From the NCBI RefSeq assembly GCF_019947135.1, contig NZ_JAGSHT010000015.1, positions 62,001 to 126,000 on the forward strand: a DNA stretch of 64,000 bases, given 5' to 3'. The stretch comes from Occultella gossypii. GTDB taxonomy: Bacteria; Actinomycetota; Actinomycetes; Actinomycetales; Beutenbergiaceae. A program made the translations under genes and the position numbers. Below are positions 18,113 through 27,156 of this stretch, in pieces. The notes beneath the pieces are model-generated. The model saw only the letters and a program-made list of their open reading frames with translations. It was not told the DNA's origin and made no database searches. Positions within the stretch are counted from its first letter, which is position 1. Every line of letters starts with the position of its first letter.

Positions 18113-19216
18113 ATGACCAGCACCACCATCGTTGACGACACCGACCACGACGAGGCGGAGGACGCGTACGTCGTCGAGCGGCCACGCTCACTGGGCGAAC
18201 GCCTCGGTGCCGAGTTCGTCGGCACGTTCATCCTCATGTTCCTCGGGCTCGGTCTCGCGGTATATGGGGGGATCCTCTTCAACGCCGACCAGGTGGCCGA
18301 GGCGCTCGCGTGGGGTGTGGCACTGATGGCCGCGATGGCCATGTTCGTGTACATCTCGGGCGGCCATTTCAACCCGGCTCTGACGCTCGGAGCCGCGATC
18401 ACGGGCCGTCTGCCCTGGTCCGCGGTCCTGCCGTACTGGGTGGCGCAGGTCGCCGGTGCCGTCGCCGCCGCCGCGTTGCTGTTCATCACGACTCCCGCCG
18501 AACTGCCGACGCAGCTGCAGCTGGAGTCGGTGCGGGCGCTATTCGCGCAGTCCGCGAGCGGCTTCGGCGAGAACTCGACCTTCGCCCGCGCCTCGACCGG
18601 GGCGATCAGCACCACGATGCTGCAGGTCCTGATCGTCGAGGTCGTCGCCACCGCCCTGTTCGTGGGGGTGGCGCTCGCCGTCACCCGGACCACGACCTCG
18701 ATCCGCCGCGGCTACTCGGCGGCGATCGTGACCGGCCTCTTCTACGGTCTGCTCTCGGTGGCCACCGCCTTCGTGGCCGGCGGCGCGATGAACCCCGCCC
18801 GCGCCACCGCGATCGCGGTCTTCTCCGAGAGCTGGGCCCTCGGTCAGGTGTGGCTGTTCTGGGTGGCACCGCTGCTCGGCGGGGCCATCACCGCACTGCT
18901 GTTCACGGTGTTCGCACCCGAGCCCCTTCCTGTCGCCGAGTACGACGACGAAGATTACGAAGAGGACGAGGACGACGACTTCGACGGGGACGAGGACACC
19001 GACGACGAGGCCGTCACGCACGGCGCCGCGTCGATCACCCTGGACGAGACGACCGACGGCCCCGACGAGGTGGTCAACTGGTCCGAGGTCGACGAGGACA
19101 AGACCGACCAGGCCGAGGCTGAGGACGACCAGGCCGGCGACACCGCGGACGCCGAGCGCGAGGACGACCAGGACGACGACGAGTCGCCGGCGCCCGAGGG
19201 CACCACTCGCCCCTGA
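18113..19216 (+). CDS. MIP-family aquaporin/glycerol channel with long acidic C-terminal tail
   Basis: 367 aa. Channel core at about residues 25-270 with both NPA boxes: GHFNPALT (NPA 87-89) and GGAMNPARA (NPA 227-229), and six membrane helices. The N-terminal 25 residues are acidic. The last ~95 residues form a very acidic, disordered-looking tail (runs such as DDEDYEEDEDDDFDGDEDTDDE) with almost no hydrophobic residues, which is not a normal aquaporin part. ATG with a weak ribosome site (GACGGG). It is divergent from mdh and may share the palindromic operator at 18006. Water versus glycerol specificity cannot be told. A hairpin terminator follows. Confidence 0.88.
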   Translation: MTSTTIVDDTDHDEAEDAYVVERPRSLGERLGAEFVGTFILMFLGLGLAVYGGILFNADQVAEALAWGVALMAAMAMFVYISGGHFNPALTLGAAITGRLPWSAVLPYWVAQVAGAVAAAALLFITTPAELPTQLQLESVRALFAQSASGFGENSTFARASTGAISTTMLQVLIVEVVATALFVGVALAVTRTTTSIRRGYSAAIVTGLFYGLLSVATAFVAGGAMNPARATAIAVFSESWALGQVWLFWVAPLLGGAITALLFTVFAPEPLPVAEYDDEDYEEDEDDDFDGDEDTDDEAVTHGAASITLDETTDGPDEVVNWSEVDEDKTDQAEAEDDQAGDTADAEREDDQDDDESPAPEGTTRP

Positions 19217-19227
19217 TCGCCTCGACC

Positions 19228-19263
19228 GCCGGACGCACGCACCACCGGGGGCGTGCGTCCGGC
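19228..19263. terminator. Terminator hairpin after aquaporin gene
   Basis: 13-bp perfect stem GCCGGACGCACGC / GCGTGCGTCCGGC with a 10-nt loop, 11 nt after the stop and between convergent genes. Confidence 0.8.
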
Positions 19264-19296
19264 GCTCCGGCCGGCGCGGCCTGCGTGGGCGTCAGG

Positions 19297-19605
19297 TCAG
19301 ATGGCCCCGACCGGCGCGGTGACGGCGAACACCGCCATCGCCAGGGCCGTCACCAGCAGGAACGCCGCGTCGAACCCGCGTGAGCGCGCGGAAATGCCGT
19401 AGGGGCCGGGCCGGGGCGCGACGGCGCGAACGAGCGCCAGCACCGCCAGCTCGGCGGCGAACATGACGGACGCCGCTCGCGCACCGATCAGGAACGACGA
19501 CGCCACGATCAGGACCATCGCGAGCAGTGCCACCCACATGACGGCGTGGCTGCGTGGCTGCGCCGGGATCGGCACGTCGGCCGGCGCGCTCGTCGGAACG
19601 GTCAC
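19297..19605 (-). CDS. DUF3017 membrane protein
   Basis: 102 aa with three predicted membrane helices: 'AVMWVALLAMVLIVASSFLIGA', 'SVMFAAELAVLALVRAV' and 'DAAFLLVTALAMAVFAVTAPVGAI'. Length and the 'PGPYGISARSRGFD' loop before the last helix fit DUF3017, a family often found near folD/purH/mdh in actinobacteria; its function is unknown. Start chosen at GTG 19605: a TACGCT box ends 7 nt before it, which fits a leaderless mRNA; the longer frame up to 19776 is low-complexity. Confidence 0.75.
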   Translation of the reverse strand: MTVPTSAPADVPIPAQPRSHAVMWVALLAMVLIVASSFLIGARAASVMFAAELAVLALVRAVAPRPGPYGISARSRGFDAAFLLVTALAMAVFAVTAPVGAI

Positions 19606-19612
19606 AGAAGCG

Positions 19613-19618
19613 AGCGTA
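19613..19618 (-). promoter_or_regulatory. -10 box of a leaderless promoter (DUF3017 gene)
   Basis: TACGCT on the minus strand, 7 nt before GTG at 19605. The rest of 19619-19891 holds no gene I can support. Confidence 0.5.
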
Positions 19619-19891
19619 CCCGCCAGCCCTCGAACACCCGGTCGCTGGCGGGAGATGCCGCCTGTGGACAGCGCCCCGGCCGTGAGATGTCTGCCCTGCA
19701 TGATCGGGTCATGGCGACCGATGACAGGCCCAGGCGGGAGGAGCATCATCGGTGTCATGACGGCGATGCCATGCACGGGTCGTGGTGGGCAACGCCAGAC
19801 GGTCGGCGAGCGCGCTGCCGTTCGCCGGCCGTTCGGCGTCGACGTCGTCCCGGCGGACCTCGTCCGACCGGCGCCCTGACCGGCGCACCGG

Positions 19892-20464
19892 TCAGCGCAG
19901 GTCGAGCCGCATGAGCACGCGGGGAAACCCGTTGATCACGGACGTCGTGTCCGCGGCCTTGACGAAGCCGGCTCGCTCGAAGAGCGTGCGGGTGCCGACG
20001 TACGCCATCGTCAGGTTCACCTTCTTCCCGTCGTTGTCCACCGGGTAGCCCTCGATCGCCGGTGCACCGTGGCTGCGGGCGAACTCGACGGCGCCGCGGA
20101 GCAGGTCGTGCGAGATCCCCCGCCCGCGGTGCCCGGGCCGGACCCGGATGCACCACACGGACCACACGTCCACCTCGTCGACGTGCGGGATCCTGCGGTT
20201 GCGGGCGAAACTCGTGTCTGCCCGCGGGTGGACCGCCGCCCAGCCGACGACGTCGCCGGCGTCGTAGGCGAGAACCCCGGGCGGCGGGTCCTGCCGCACG
20301 AGCTGCGCAACCCGCTCACCACGGTCGGGGCCGACCAGCGCGAGGTTCTGCTTCGACGGGATCCGGTAGCTCAGGCACCAGCAGACGTTCGCGTCGGGCC
20401 TCTTGGGGCCGACCAGGGTCCGGACGTCGTCGAAGGAAGCCGCGGGACGGATCTCGATCGCCAT
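19892..20464 (-). CDS. GNAT-family N-acetyltransferase
   Basis: 190 aa. The N-terminal part has 'DANVCWCLSYRIPSKQN' with two cysteines; the acetyl-CoA site is 'VWCIRVRPGHRGRGISHDLLRGAVEFA' (R-G-x-G-x-S) near residue 110, followed by 'IEGYPVDNDGKK' and 'LFERAGFVKAADT'. The N-terminal CWCL motif and the EGYP word recur in a subgroup of actinobacterial GNATs of unknown substrate. It is transcribed away from the divergent flavoprotein gene, whose start lies 73 nt away. Confidence 0.82.
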   Translation of the reverse strand: MAIEIRPAASFDDVRTLVGPKRPDANVCWCLSYRIPSKQNLALVGPDRGERVAQLVRQDPPPGVLAYDAGDVVGWAAVHPRADTSFARNRRIPHVDEVDVWSVWCIRVRPGHRGRGISHDLLRGAVEFARSHGAPAIEGYPVDNDGKKVNLTMAYVGTRTLFERAGFVKAADTTSVINGFPRVLMRLDLR

Positions 20465-20524
20465 CCGTCGATCGTGCCACCTGGACCGGACATTCCCGTT
20501 GAGCCCACTCGCCGACGGCGGCGG

Positions 20525-20530
20525 TACCGT
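20525..20530 (+). promoter_or_regulatory. -10 box of a leaderless promoter (flavoprotein gene)
   Basis: TACCGT, 7 nt before GTG at 20538. The GGAGG between them ends 1 nt before the start codon, too close to act as a ribosome site. Confidence 0.5.
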
Positions 20531-20537
20531 GGGAGGC

Positions 20538-21782
20538 GTGAGTCACACCACCAGCCGGCGTCCGAACCGGATCGTGGTGGTGGGTGCCGGGCTGGCCGGG
20601 CTGCGCACCATCGCCGAGTTGCGCGAGCAGGGTTACGCCGGGCACCTGACCCTCCTGGGCGACGAGGGGGTGCCCCCCTACGACCGCCCGCCGCTGTCCA
20701 AGGAACTCCTCACCCGCGCGAGCCCACTGTGGCTGGCGGGCGACCTCGGCTACGACCTGAGCTCCCTCGTCGACGAGACCCGCCTCGCTGCCCCGGCCGC
20801 CGGGCTGCGCCGGACCGGTGACGGGCTGGCCGTGCAGCTGTCCGACGGCGCCGAACTCACCGCGGACGCCGTGGTGGTGGCCACCGGGTCCCGGCCATTG
20901 CGCCCGCATGGCTGGGACCACGCCCTGGTCCTGCACTCGGCGACCGACGCCGACGTGCTGCGCGCCACGATCACGCCCGGCGCGCGGCTCGTCGTGGTCG
21001 GCGCCGGGTGGATCGGTGCCGAGCTGGCGGGCGTCGCCGCGGCCGCGGGCACCGCGGTGACCGTGCTCGAGGCCGGGCCCACTCCCCTGGGCCGGCAGCT
21101 GGGTCGCGACCTGGGCGGGCGCACCACGCCGTGGTACGCCGAGGCCGGGGTGGACCTGCACACCGACGCCACGGTCGCCCGGGTGGAGGCGAACGGCGTG
21201 CACCTGGCCGACGGCCGCGCCTTCACCGCCGACGTGGTGCTGTGCGCCATCGGCGCGCGCCCGGCCACCGACTGGCTCGGTGATGCCGTGCCCCGGGAGG
21301 CCTCCGGGCACCTGCGCGTCGACGCAGGCGGCGCCACGGTCACGCCCGGGGTATGGGCGGTCGGGGACGTGGCGGCACGGCCGCACCCCACCCTCGGCCG
21401 GGTGCCCGGCGGGCACTGGTCCGCCGCGCTGAGCGACCCCGCGCCGTTGGCGCGGGCTCTGCTCGGCTTGGACGACGCCGTGCTCGCGGAGCCCGCACCG
21501 TACGTGTACTCGACGCAGCTGGGGCACCACCTGACCGTGTTCGGGCGCCTCCACGGCACGGACGGCGCGCCGGTGCACCTCGTCGACCGCGGAGACGTCG
21601 GCGCGGGCCCGTGGACCACCCTCGCCCTGGAGGATGACACGCTCGTCGGCGCGGTCATCGCCGACGCCCCCCGCGAGGTGGCCGCCGTCCGAAGACTGCT
21701 CAGCGGCACCGACCTCGCCCGGCTCGACCCCGTGCTCGCGGCGGACCGGACCGCGAAACTCCGCTCCGCCGTCGTGCCCTGA
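20538..21782 (+). CDS. FAD-dependent NAD(P)H:ferredoxin (rubredoxin) reductase-like oxidoreductase
   Basis: 414 aa. Two Rossmann motifs: FAD site 'IVVVGAGLAGLRTIAELRE' near residue 12 and NAD(P) site 'RLVVVGAGWIGAELAG' near residue 155. 'VVVATGSRP' and the FAD C-terminal motif 'GVWAVGDVAARPHP' are present, followed by a reductase C-terminal domain ('YVYSTQLGHHLTVFGRLHG'). The layout matches BphA4-type ferredoxin reductases that feed P450s or oxygenases. No ferredoxin or P450 gene is adjacent, so its partner is unknown. Start GTG at 20538 chosen from the leaderless geometry; the frame is open further upstream. Convergent with purH. Confidence 0.85.
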   Translation: MSHTTSRRPNRIVVVGAGLAGLRTIAELREQGYAGHLTLLGDEGVPPYDRPPLSKELLTRASPLWLAGDLGYDLSSLVDETRLAAPAAGLRRTGDGLAVQLSDGAELTADAVVVATGSRPLRPHGWDHALVLHSATDADVLRATITPGARLVVVGAGWIGAELAGVAAAAGTAVTVLEAGPTPLGRQLGRDLGGRTTPWYAEAGVDLHTDATVARVEANGVHLADGRAFTADVVLCAIGARPATDWLGDAVPREASGHLRVDAGGATVTPGVWAVGDVAARPHPTLGRVPGGHWSAALSDPAPLARALLGLDDAVLAEPAPYVYSTQLGHHLTVFGRLHGTDGAPVHLVDRGDVGAGPWTTLALEDDTLVGAVIADAPREVAAVRRLLSGTDLARLDPVLAADRTAKLRSAVVP

Positions 21783-21823
21783 CCTCGGCGGGCACCGCCT
21801 GCGACGGCGGCGCCGCGCCAGGG

Positions 21824-23410
<1,587 letters not shown>

Positions 23411-23483
23411 GGGCGTGAACTCCTGGTTCGATGGTCCGAATGGTGCGACCCGAGACGAGTCGCTCGACGACGACGTGCACCAC

Positions 23484-23576
23484 CGCGGCACCCAGGCGAT
23501 CGGTGCGCTACAGATTCGATCCTTCGGCCGCTCCCAGGTGGTGCTCCACCTCTGACGCCAGTCACGACCGCGGCCA
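23484..23576 (-). ncRNA. ZTP/ZMP riboswitch (pfl motif) controlling purH
   Basis: Minus strand: P1 arm GGCCGC, then GGTCGTGACTGGCG, hairpin P2 (GGTGGAGCACCACC), TGGGA, P1 3' arm GCGGCC, a linker, then CGATCGCCTGGGTGCC with the conserved GCCTGGG. The fold matches the glyA copy at 10503-10587 arm for arm although P1 sequences differ, so pairing is conserved by covariation. It ends about 75 nt before the purH ATG. Confidence 0.9.
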
Positions 23577-23652
23577 GTCTAGCGCCCGACGGCGGTGGCC
23601 GGCCCGGGCGCGTCGGGTCGCCGATCCGTGTCGCGGGACTGCCGTTCCCTGG

Positions 23653-23658
23653 TAAAAT
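23653..23658 (+). promoter_or_regulatory. AT-rich -10-like box ahead of the 57-aa ORF
   Basis: TAAAAT in a locally AT-rich stretch (GGTAAAATATTGG), rare in this GC-rich window, about 47 nt before the ORF start. No clear -35. Confidence 0.4.
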
Positions 23659-23704
23659 ATTGGTCAAGTCTCGTTCAGGGCTGGCCGGACAAAGGGGTAC
23701 GGAC

Positions 23705-23878
23705 ATGGGAAAGACACCATCCGCGTGGTACGTGCGGGCATGGCGAGCCGTCCGCGGATTCGTCGCCGAGATGTTCGCACCGAGCGAAGCGACCGACACG
23801 ATCGGCACGAACCAGGCGAAGATGCATCCGCGCGTGACGCTGCGCGGCAGGACGATGAACGGTGGTTGGGGGCCGTAA
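23705..23878 (+). CDS. Hypothetical small protein (57 aa)
   Basis: Starts MGKTPSAWYVRAWRAVRGF; net basic N-half with an amphipathic 'WRAVRGFVAEMF' segment, then a polar C-half ending NGGWGP. The ribosome site AAGGGG is well spaced from the ATG, and an AT-rich -10-like box lies upstream. Codon third positions are GC-rich like the neighbours. It reads toward the GNAT gene at 23931. No family recognised, so it may be lineage-specific or a false ORF. Confidence 0.45.
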   Translation: MGKTPSAWYVRAWRAVRGFVAEMFAPSEATDTIGTNQAKMHPRVTLRGRTMNGGWGP

Positions 23879-23917
23879 CCACGAGCCGCCCACCCGGCGT
23901 CCTTCCGACCTGCGAAG

Positions 23918-23923
23918 TACCAT
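23918..23923 (+). promoter_or_regulatory. -10 box of a leaderless promoter
   Basis: TACCAT, 7 nt before ATG at 23931. Confidence 0.5.
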
Positions 23924-23930
23924 CTCGGTC

Positions 23931-24476
23931 ATGTCGACGATCGAGACCGGCCGGCTCACGATCCGGCCTCCGGTCGAGGAGGATCGCGACAGTTTCGTCG
24001 CAATGTTCACCGACGAGGCGTTCACCGTCTTCTCCGACGGCGTGCACGACGTGGCATCGGCCAATGCGCGGTTCGACGGGATGCTGCTCCTGGCCGACGC
24101 AGTCCCGTACGCCAAGCAACCGGTGATCGAGCGGGCGACCGCCGCGATCGTCGGGTACACCGGCGTCGGCACGGCCGTGGTCGACGGACTCGACCGGCTC
24201 GAGTGGGGCTGGCGGTTCGTGCCCGAGGCGCGCGGCCGCGGGTATGCCACCGAGGCGACGACGGCATTGCTCGCCGTTGCCGACCGGTTCACCGACGGCG
24301 AACTGCTCTGCCTCATCGATCCCAGGAACGCGGCATCGCGGCGTGTGGCCGACAAGGTCGGATTCCGCTGGTGGAAACGCATCGACTGGATGGACGATCC
24401 GGCCGAACCGACCGACCTGCTCATTCGGACGGTCGGAGCCGGCGGCCCGCCGCTGCTCACCCCCACGCTCGGCTGA
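23931..24476 (+). CDS. GNAT-family N-acetyltransferase (RimJ/RimL-like)
   Basis: 181 aa. The opening 'IETGRLTIRPPVEEDRDSF' is typical of the RimJ/RimL group. The acetyl-CoA motif is 'WGWRFVPEARGRGYATEATTALL' (R-G-x-G-Y-A) near residue 95, and the C-terminal 'IDPRNAASRRVADKVGFRW' is the usual N/S-rich motif-B region. Substrate is unknown. The leaderless box at 23918 supports the ATG at 23931; an earlier in-frame start at 23862 overlaps the small ORF. Convergent with purN. Confidence 0.85.
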   Translation: MSTIETGRLTIRPPVEEDRDSFVAMFTDEAFTVFSDGVHDVASANARFDGMLLLADAVPYAKQPVIERATAAIVGYTGVGTAVVDGLDRLEWGWRFVPEARGRGYATEATTALLAVADRFTDGELLCLIDPRNAASRRVADKVGFRWWKRIDWMDDPAEPTDLLIRTVGAGGPPLLTPTLG

Positions 24477-24522
24477 CGCGGGGCCGTCGGTCGTCGAAGG
24501 CCGCGTCGGCCGTCGATGAACC

Positions 24523-25182
24523 TCAGCCGTCGATGATGAAGTGCCGGCCCTCGACCCGCCAGGACTGGCGGGCCAGTCTGCCGGTGTACTCCACGAGCTG
24601 GGCCCGCTCGGCGACCTTGATCCGCTCGGTCAGGGACTCCTCGGTGTCGTCGTCGAGCACCGGGACCGCGCACTGGGCGATGATCACGCCGGTGTCCACG
24701 CCCTCATCGACGACGAACAGGGTCGCACCGGCCAGCTTCACCCCGTAGGCAAGTGCCTCCCGTGGGCCGTGGATGCCCGGGAACGACGGCAGCAGGGCGT
24801 TGTGGGTGTTCAGGTACCGCCCGCCGAACTCGGCGAGGAACCGGGCGCCGACCAGCTTCAGGAAACCCGCGGAGATCACCAGGTCGGGTGCGTACTCGGC
24901 GACGGCGTGGGTCAGGGCCGCGTCCCAGGTGTCCCGATCGGGGTGGTCGCCGAGGCGCTCGACGAACGTCGGGATTCCCGCTGCGCGGGCGACGTCGAGT
25001 CCGGCGCAGCCGGGGCGGTCCGCGCCGACGGCCACCACGACCGCGCCGTAGGCCGAGTCGGCCGCCGCCTCGAGCAGCGCGGCGAGGTTCGACCCGCCGC
25101 CGGAGATGAGGACCACGACCCGGGTGGGGCCACGGCCTGCTTGGACGTCTGATCCGGCGTGGGCGGGCGTGGGAGTGGACAC
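24523..25182 (-). CDS. purN: Phosphoribosylglycinamide formyltransferase
   Basis: 219 aa. Third step of purine synthesis, using 10-formyl-THF. Seen: 'VVLISGGGSNLAALLEA' (phosphate loop), 'VISAGFLKLVGARFL', the catalytic Asn-His in 'YLNTHNALLPSFPGIHG' and Asp in 'VDEGVDTGVIIAQ'. No ACT domain, which separates it from PurU. GTG 25182 is preceded by TACAGT with 8 nt between, fitting a leaderless mRNA; the frame extension to 25428 overlaps the divergent gene and is rejected. Order perM-purN-purH is as in mycobacteria. Confidence 0.95.
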   Translation of the reverse strand: MSTPTPAHAGSDVQAGRGPTRVVVLISGGGSNLAALLEAAADSAYGAVVVAVGADRPGCAGLDVARAAGIPTFVERLGDHPDRDTWDAALTHAVAEYAPDLVISAGFLKLVGARFLAEFGGRYLNTHNALLPSFPGIHGPREALAYGVKLAGATLFVVDEGVDTGVIIAQCAVPVLDDDTEESLTERIKVAERAQLVEYTGRLARQSWRVEGRHFIIDG

Positions 25183-25190
25183 AGCGTCCG

Positions 25191-25196
25191 ACTGTA
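25191..25196 (-). promoter_or_regulatory. -10 box of a leaderless promoter (purN)
   Basis: TACAGT on the minus strand, 8 nt before GTG at 25182. Confidence 0.5.
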
Positions 25197-25286
25197 GTCC
25201 GTGCGGATGTATGGGTGGCGAGCGCGGGCCTCGGATCTGGGAGAATGGACACTGGTCGTGGCCGCTGGACGCCGGAGGAGGGTCGG

Positions 25287-25814
25287 ATGAGCAATCCTTA
25301 TGCCCCGCCGGACCCGTCGCGGCCCAAGCCCGACCCGGATCGGCACAGCGCCCGGCGACCCGGTCTCCCGTCGGGAGCCCGCATCGGGACGGATCGAAGG
25401 GCCGAGCCGCCCCGGCCGGCGCCGACACCCGAGCAGCTCATCGAGATCAGCCGCTCCGTCATGTTCTTCGGCCTGCTGCTGCTCGCCGCGGTGCTCACCT
25501 CCGGTCTGCCGATCCCCTGGCAGGTCGCTGCTCCGGTGTTCGCGGCCGGCGCCATCGTGGTGGGCCTGCGGACGATGGGCCGGATCCGCCGGGCCGGCGT
25601 GCGCGGCATGATCTCGGTGTTCCTCACCGGCGGCATGGTGCTGTCCGCCCTGATGCTGTTCTCTTCGGTCACGTTGCTCTCGCTGTGGCCGGCCCAGGTG
25701 GAGCGCCAGCAGTGTCTCGACTCGGCACTGACGATCGCGGCCCAGGACCGGTGCGAACAGCAGTTCAGCGAAGCCGTGGCCGAGCGGTACGGCACCGGCG
25801 GATCCGGCGGCTGA
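25287..25814 (+). CDS. Membrane protein with Pro-rich N-terminus
   Basis: 175 aa from the ATG at 25287, which has a GGAGGAG ribosome site. The first 60 residues are Pro/Arg/Asp-rich ('YAPPDPSRPKPDPDRH'); then two hydrophobic helices (about 63-98) and a third (about 112-135), and a short tail with 'RQQCLDSALTIAAQDRCEQQF', two Cys that could pair. It lies between purN and convergent perM, the place where mycobacteria carry the unrelated-looking Rv0954-type membrane protein; homology cannot be judged by eye. Function unknown. Confidence 0.7.
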   Translation: MSNPYAPPDPSRPKPDPDRHSARRPGLPSGARIGTDRRAEPPRPAPTPEQLIEISRSVMFFGLLLLAAVLTSGLPIPWQVAAPVFAAGAIVVGLRTMGRIRRAGVRGMISVFLTGGMVLSALMLFSSVTLLSLWPAQVERQQCLDSALTIAAQDRCEQQFSEAVAERYGTGGSGG

Positions 25815-25826
25815 GGAGGTCGCGGG

Positions 25827-27101
25827 TCAGGACCGTTCGTCGGGCCGGACCTCGCCCCACCAGGACCGCACCACACCACGCAGGGCACGGAAGGCGCGGG
25901 CCGTGGTCGGGTGTCCGAGGATCACGACCACCGACGCTCCGAGCAGCACCTGCCAGCCGACGGCGAAGGCCACCGCGCCCGCGTCGGCCCCGACGACCGC
26001 CATCCGGCCGGGGCCGATCCCGCCCGAGCCGGCCCCGACCGCGACGGCGACGACGGCTGCGGTCAGAGCCACGGCCACCACGACCGCCGCGACCGAGCGG
26101 AGTAGGTCCTCCTTCGCCGATGCCCGGTGCAGCCACCACCCGGCGGCCGCGCCAGCGAGAACCCCGAGCACCACCACGATGCCGAGTTCGCCGAGCAGGC
26201 TGCCGGGCTCCGGCAGCGCGCCGAGCGCCGGCACCACGGGGAGCGGTCCGGCGTCGATCCCGGTGGGTGTGAACGCCGTCCCGTCCCCCACCGAGAATCC
26301 CGGGCCGGCCACGAAGGCGAGCGCCCACATCATCAGCGTCGGTACGAGCAGCAACTGCGCGAACACGGCGATCACCGTGCTCACCCCGTCGGTGTGCAGG
26401 CCCTCATGGAGGTCGAGGATCTGGTCGAACGAGACGACCACCGCGGCCACCACGGCCGCCAGCGACACGATCGCCAGTGCCACCAGGATCCGCACCCCGG
26501 CCCGCAGACCCAGGACGAACCAGTCCGGGACCGACTCGGCGAGGCGGGTCACGGCACCGGGCAGCCGCGGGTACCGGCCGCGCTGACCGAGCAGCGACCC
26601 GGCCACAGCCACCGCGAGCGCACCGGCGAGAGCCCGGGCTCCGCCGTCGACCCCCGCGAACGCGACGAGCAGACCGGTGACGGCGACGTACGTCGCCGAT
26701 GCGATCAGCAGCGACGCCCATCCGGCGAGCTGGGCACGGCGCACCGCGGCCGACATCAGGAACACCGACAGCGCCGTGACCCCGATCGGCACCAGCGTGA
26801 TTTGGAGGCCGCCGAGGGAGAGCGACGCCCCGTGGCCGAGCAGCCACGCCGCGGTGCCCACCCGGGCCGCCTCCAGCCAGCCGGCCTCCCCGAGCGCCGG
26901 CGCAGCGGCCGTGGCCACGTACGCGGCCACGGCCGGGATCACCAGCACCAGCCACCCGAACAGAACCGCCTCCGCGCCGGCGAGCAGTCCGCGCACGGAG
27001 TGCTCCGGCAACCGGAACGTCGGGCGACCGCCGCCGCTGCCATAGGCCTCGTGCTCGATGACGCGCGGTGGGATCGTCGGCGGGCGGGTGGTGGTACTCA
27101 T
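25827..27101 (-). CDS. PerM / DUF6350-family membrane protein
   Basis: 424 aa with about ten hydrophobic helices. Position next to purN-purH and sucDC matches the place of mycobacterial perM (integral membrane protein linked to cell division and persistence), and length fits DUF6350. The helices alternate with short charged loops; the first 30 residues are cytoplasmic, and a Gly-rich loop occurs around 'AGPGFSVGDGTAFTPTG'. No enzyme motif seen. The ATG lies next to GGGAGG at a very short distance, so translation may be leaderless from the GACCAT box. A GC-rich hairpin separates it from the upstream helR gene. Confidence 0.75.
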   Translation of the reverse strand: MSTTTRPPTIPPRVIEHEAYGSGGGRPTFRLPEHSVRGLLAGAEAVLFGWLVLVIPAVAAYVATAAAPALGEAGWLEAARVGTAAWLLGHGASLSLGGLQITLVPIGVTALSVFLMSAAVRRAQLAGWASLLIASATYVAVTGLLVAFAGVDGGARALAGALAVAVAGSLLGQRGRYPRLPGAVTRLAESVPDWFVLGLRAGVRILVALAIVSLAAVVAAVVVSFDQILDLHEGLHTDGVSTVIAVFAQLLLVPTLMMWALAFVAGPGFSVGDGTAFTPTGIDAGPLPVVPALGALPEPGSLLGELGIVVVLGVLAGAAAGWWLHRASAKEDLLRSVAAVVVAVALTAAVVAVAVGAGSGGIGPGRMAVVGADAGAVAFAVGWQVLLGASVVVILGHPTTARAFRALRGVVRSWWGEVRPDERS

Positions 27102-27123
27102 CGCCTCCCATGGTCACCCGGAT

Positions 27124-27139
27124 CGGCCCGCGCGGGCCG
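27124..27139 (-). terminator. GC-rich hairpin between helR and perM
   Basis: CGGCCCG-CG-CGGGCCG palindrome between the helR stop and perM start. Too short a loop for certainty; it could reduce read-through. Confidence 0.35.
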
Positions 27140-27156
27140 TTCGGCGCGCGGGTGAG

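Noticed and set aside
19619-19891. Possible small ORFs in the gap between DUF3017 and the GNAT gene
   Set aside because: Frames are short, Arg/Pro/Ala-rich, lack a ribosome site or leaderless box, and none resembles a known protein.
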